Under the pieces are notes generated by a model. That model was not told the origin of the DNA and made no database searches. It saw nothing but the letters and a program-made list of their open reading frames with translations. Below, piece by piece: positions 6,619-6,810 of a stretch of DNA of 6,810 nucleotides; the stretch's first letter is position 1, and each line of letters opens with the position of its first letter. The stretch is from Anaerolineales bacterium (GTDB lineage: Bacteria; Chloroflexota; Anaerolineae; Anaerolineales; DRMV01). The stretch lies in contig JALVOR010000043.1 in NCBI GenBank assembly GCA_027026295.1, positions 1 to 6,810 of the forward strand, given 5' to 3'. The position numbers were made by a program, and so were the translations under genes.

Positions 6619-6810
6619 TCAATGTGCAGCCGTTTTTTCCAATGTTTGAAGCGTAACAGACTCGTTCGTGGGGTCTAACAAGCGGTTCAGCGCGGCCCGG
6701 CTTGTGCCCATTCGTTGCGCCATTTCGGTCTTGGTCAGGCTTTGTTCCTGCATTAACCGGGCTATCTGACATGCAATGACACGTTGGGCAGCAGCGGTTT
6801 CCGCTTCTGC
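6619..6810 (-). CDS. XRE-type helix-turn-helix protein, C-terminal 63 residues, possibly disrupted at its end
   Basis: The 5' part lies beyond the right edge. Read on the minus strand, the visible part contains RVIACQIARLM, then LTKTEMAQRMGTSRAALNRL (residues 25-44), a clear helix-turn-helix, and DPTNESVTLQTLEK. This pattern is common in small XRE/HigA-like regulators, many of them antitoxins or products of toxin-linked genes. The frame stops soon after LEK, reading TAAH and then TGA at 6621-6619. Relatives usually continue with a short helix and a final basic-aliphatic strand. A +1 shift at a run of six A (minus strand, 6638-6633) would instead give KRLHIEFV followed by TAG at 6611-6609, which resembles that usual end. 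The gene may therefore be frameshifted. Any partner toxin would most likely lie to the right, outside the window. Confidence 0.75.
   Translation of the reverse strand, partial: AEAETAAAQRVIACQIARLMQEQSLTKTEMAQRMGTSRAALNRLLDPTNESVTLQTLEKTAAH

Noticed and set aside
6596..6654. Seven-base inverted repeat ACGCTTC / GAAGCGT around the gene convergence
   Set aside because: A short arm with a 45-base loop is expected by chance and does not form a useful terminator.

Overview
The window looks like an ordinary chromosomal stretch of a GC-rich bacterium. The gene set fits Chloroflexota, probably class Anaerolineae: a class II B12-dependent ribonucleotide reductase with a TSCPD domain, a small deoxynucleoside kinase, a single-PDZ site-2 protease, a HEAT-repeat protein and an anchored MA-type peptidase. 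This taxonomic guess rests on protein character and gene combination only. It is moderate inference and was not tested by any search.

Layout. Positions 2-2083 (+) hold the C-terminal 693 residues of the class II ribonucleotide reductase. A deoxynucleoside kinase follows 17 bases later (2101-2736), so de novo dNTP synthesis and deoxynucleoside salvage appear co-transcribed. A hairpin with a U-run (2766-2805) ends this unit, and a perfect TATAAT (2810-2815) sits just behind it. A second unit then starts: an RseP-like intramembrane protease (2852-3913), a HEAT-repeat protein with a very acidic C-terminus (3936-4970), and a secreted, C-terminally anchored HExxH metallopeptidase (4974-6191). The gaps between these three genes are 22 and 3 bases. 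An acylphosphatase (6268-6564) follows after a 76-base spacer that carries a short CGCAAAGC direct repeat. At the right edge, on the minus strand, is the end of an XRE-type helix-turn-helix gene (6619-6810). It converges on the acylphosphatase gene and its C-terminus looks disrupted.

How the genes may work together. The first two supply DNA precursors. The middle three could form an envelope-proteolysis group, with one protease in the membrane, one outside, and a cytoplasmic scaffold-like protein encoded between them. That grouping is inferred from spacing alone. I see no phage, CRISPR, RNA gene or insertion sequence, and no convincing new defence or biosynthetic system. The points most worth checking are the start of the metallopeptidase gene, which seems to lack a usual start codon where its signal peptide and Shine-Dalgarno sequence place it, and the broken end of the minus-strand regulator gene.
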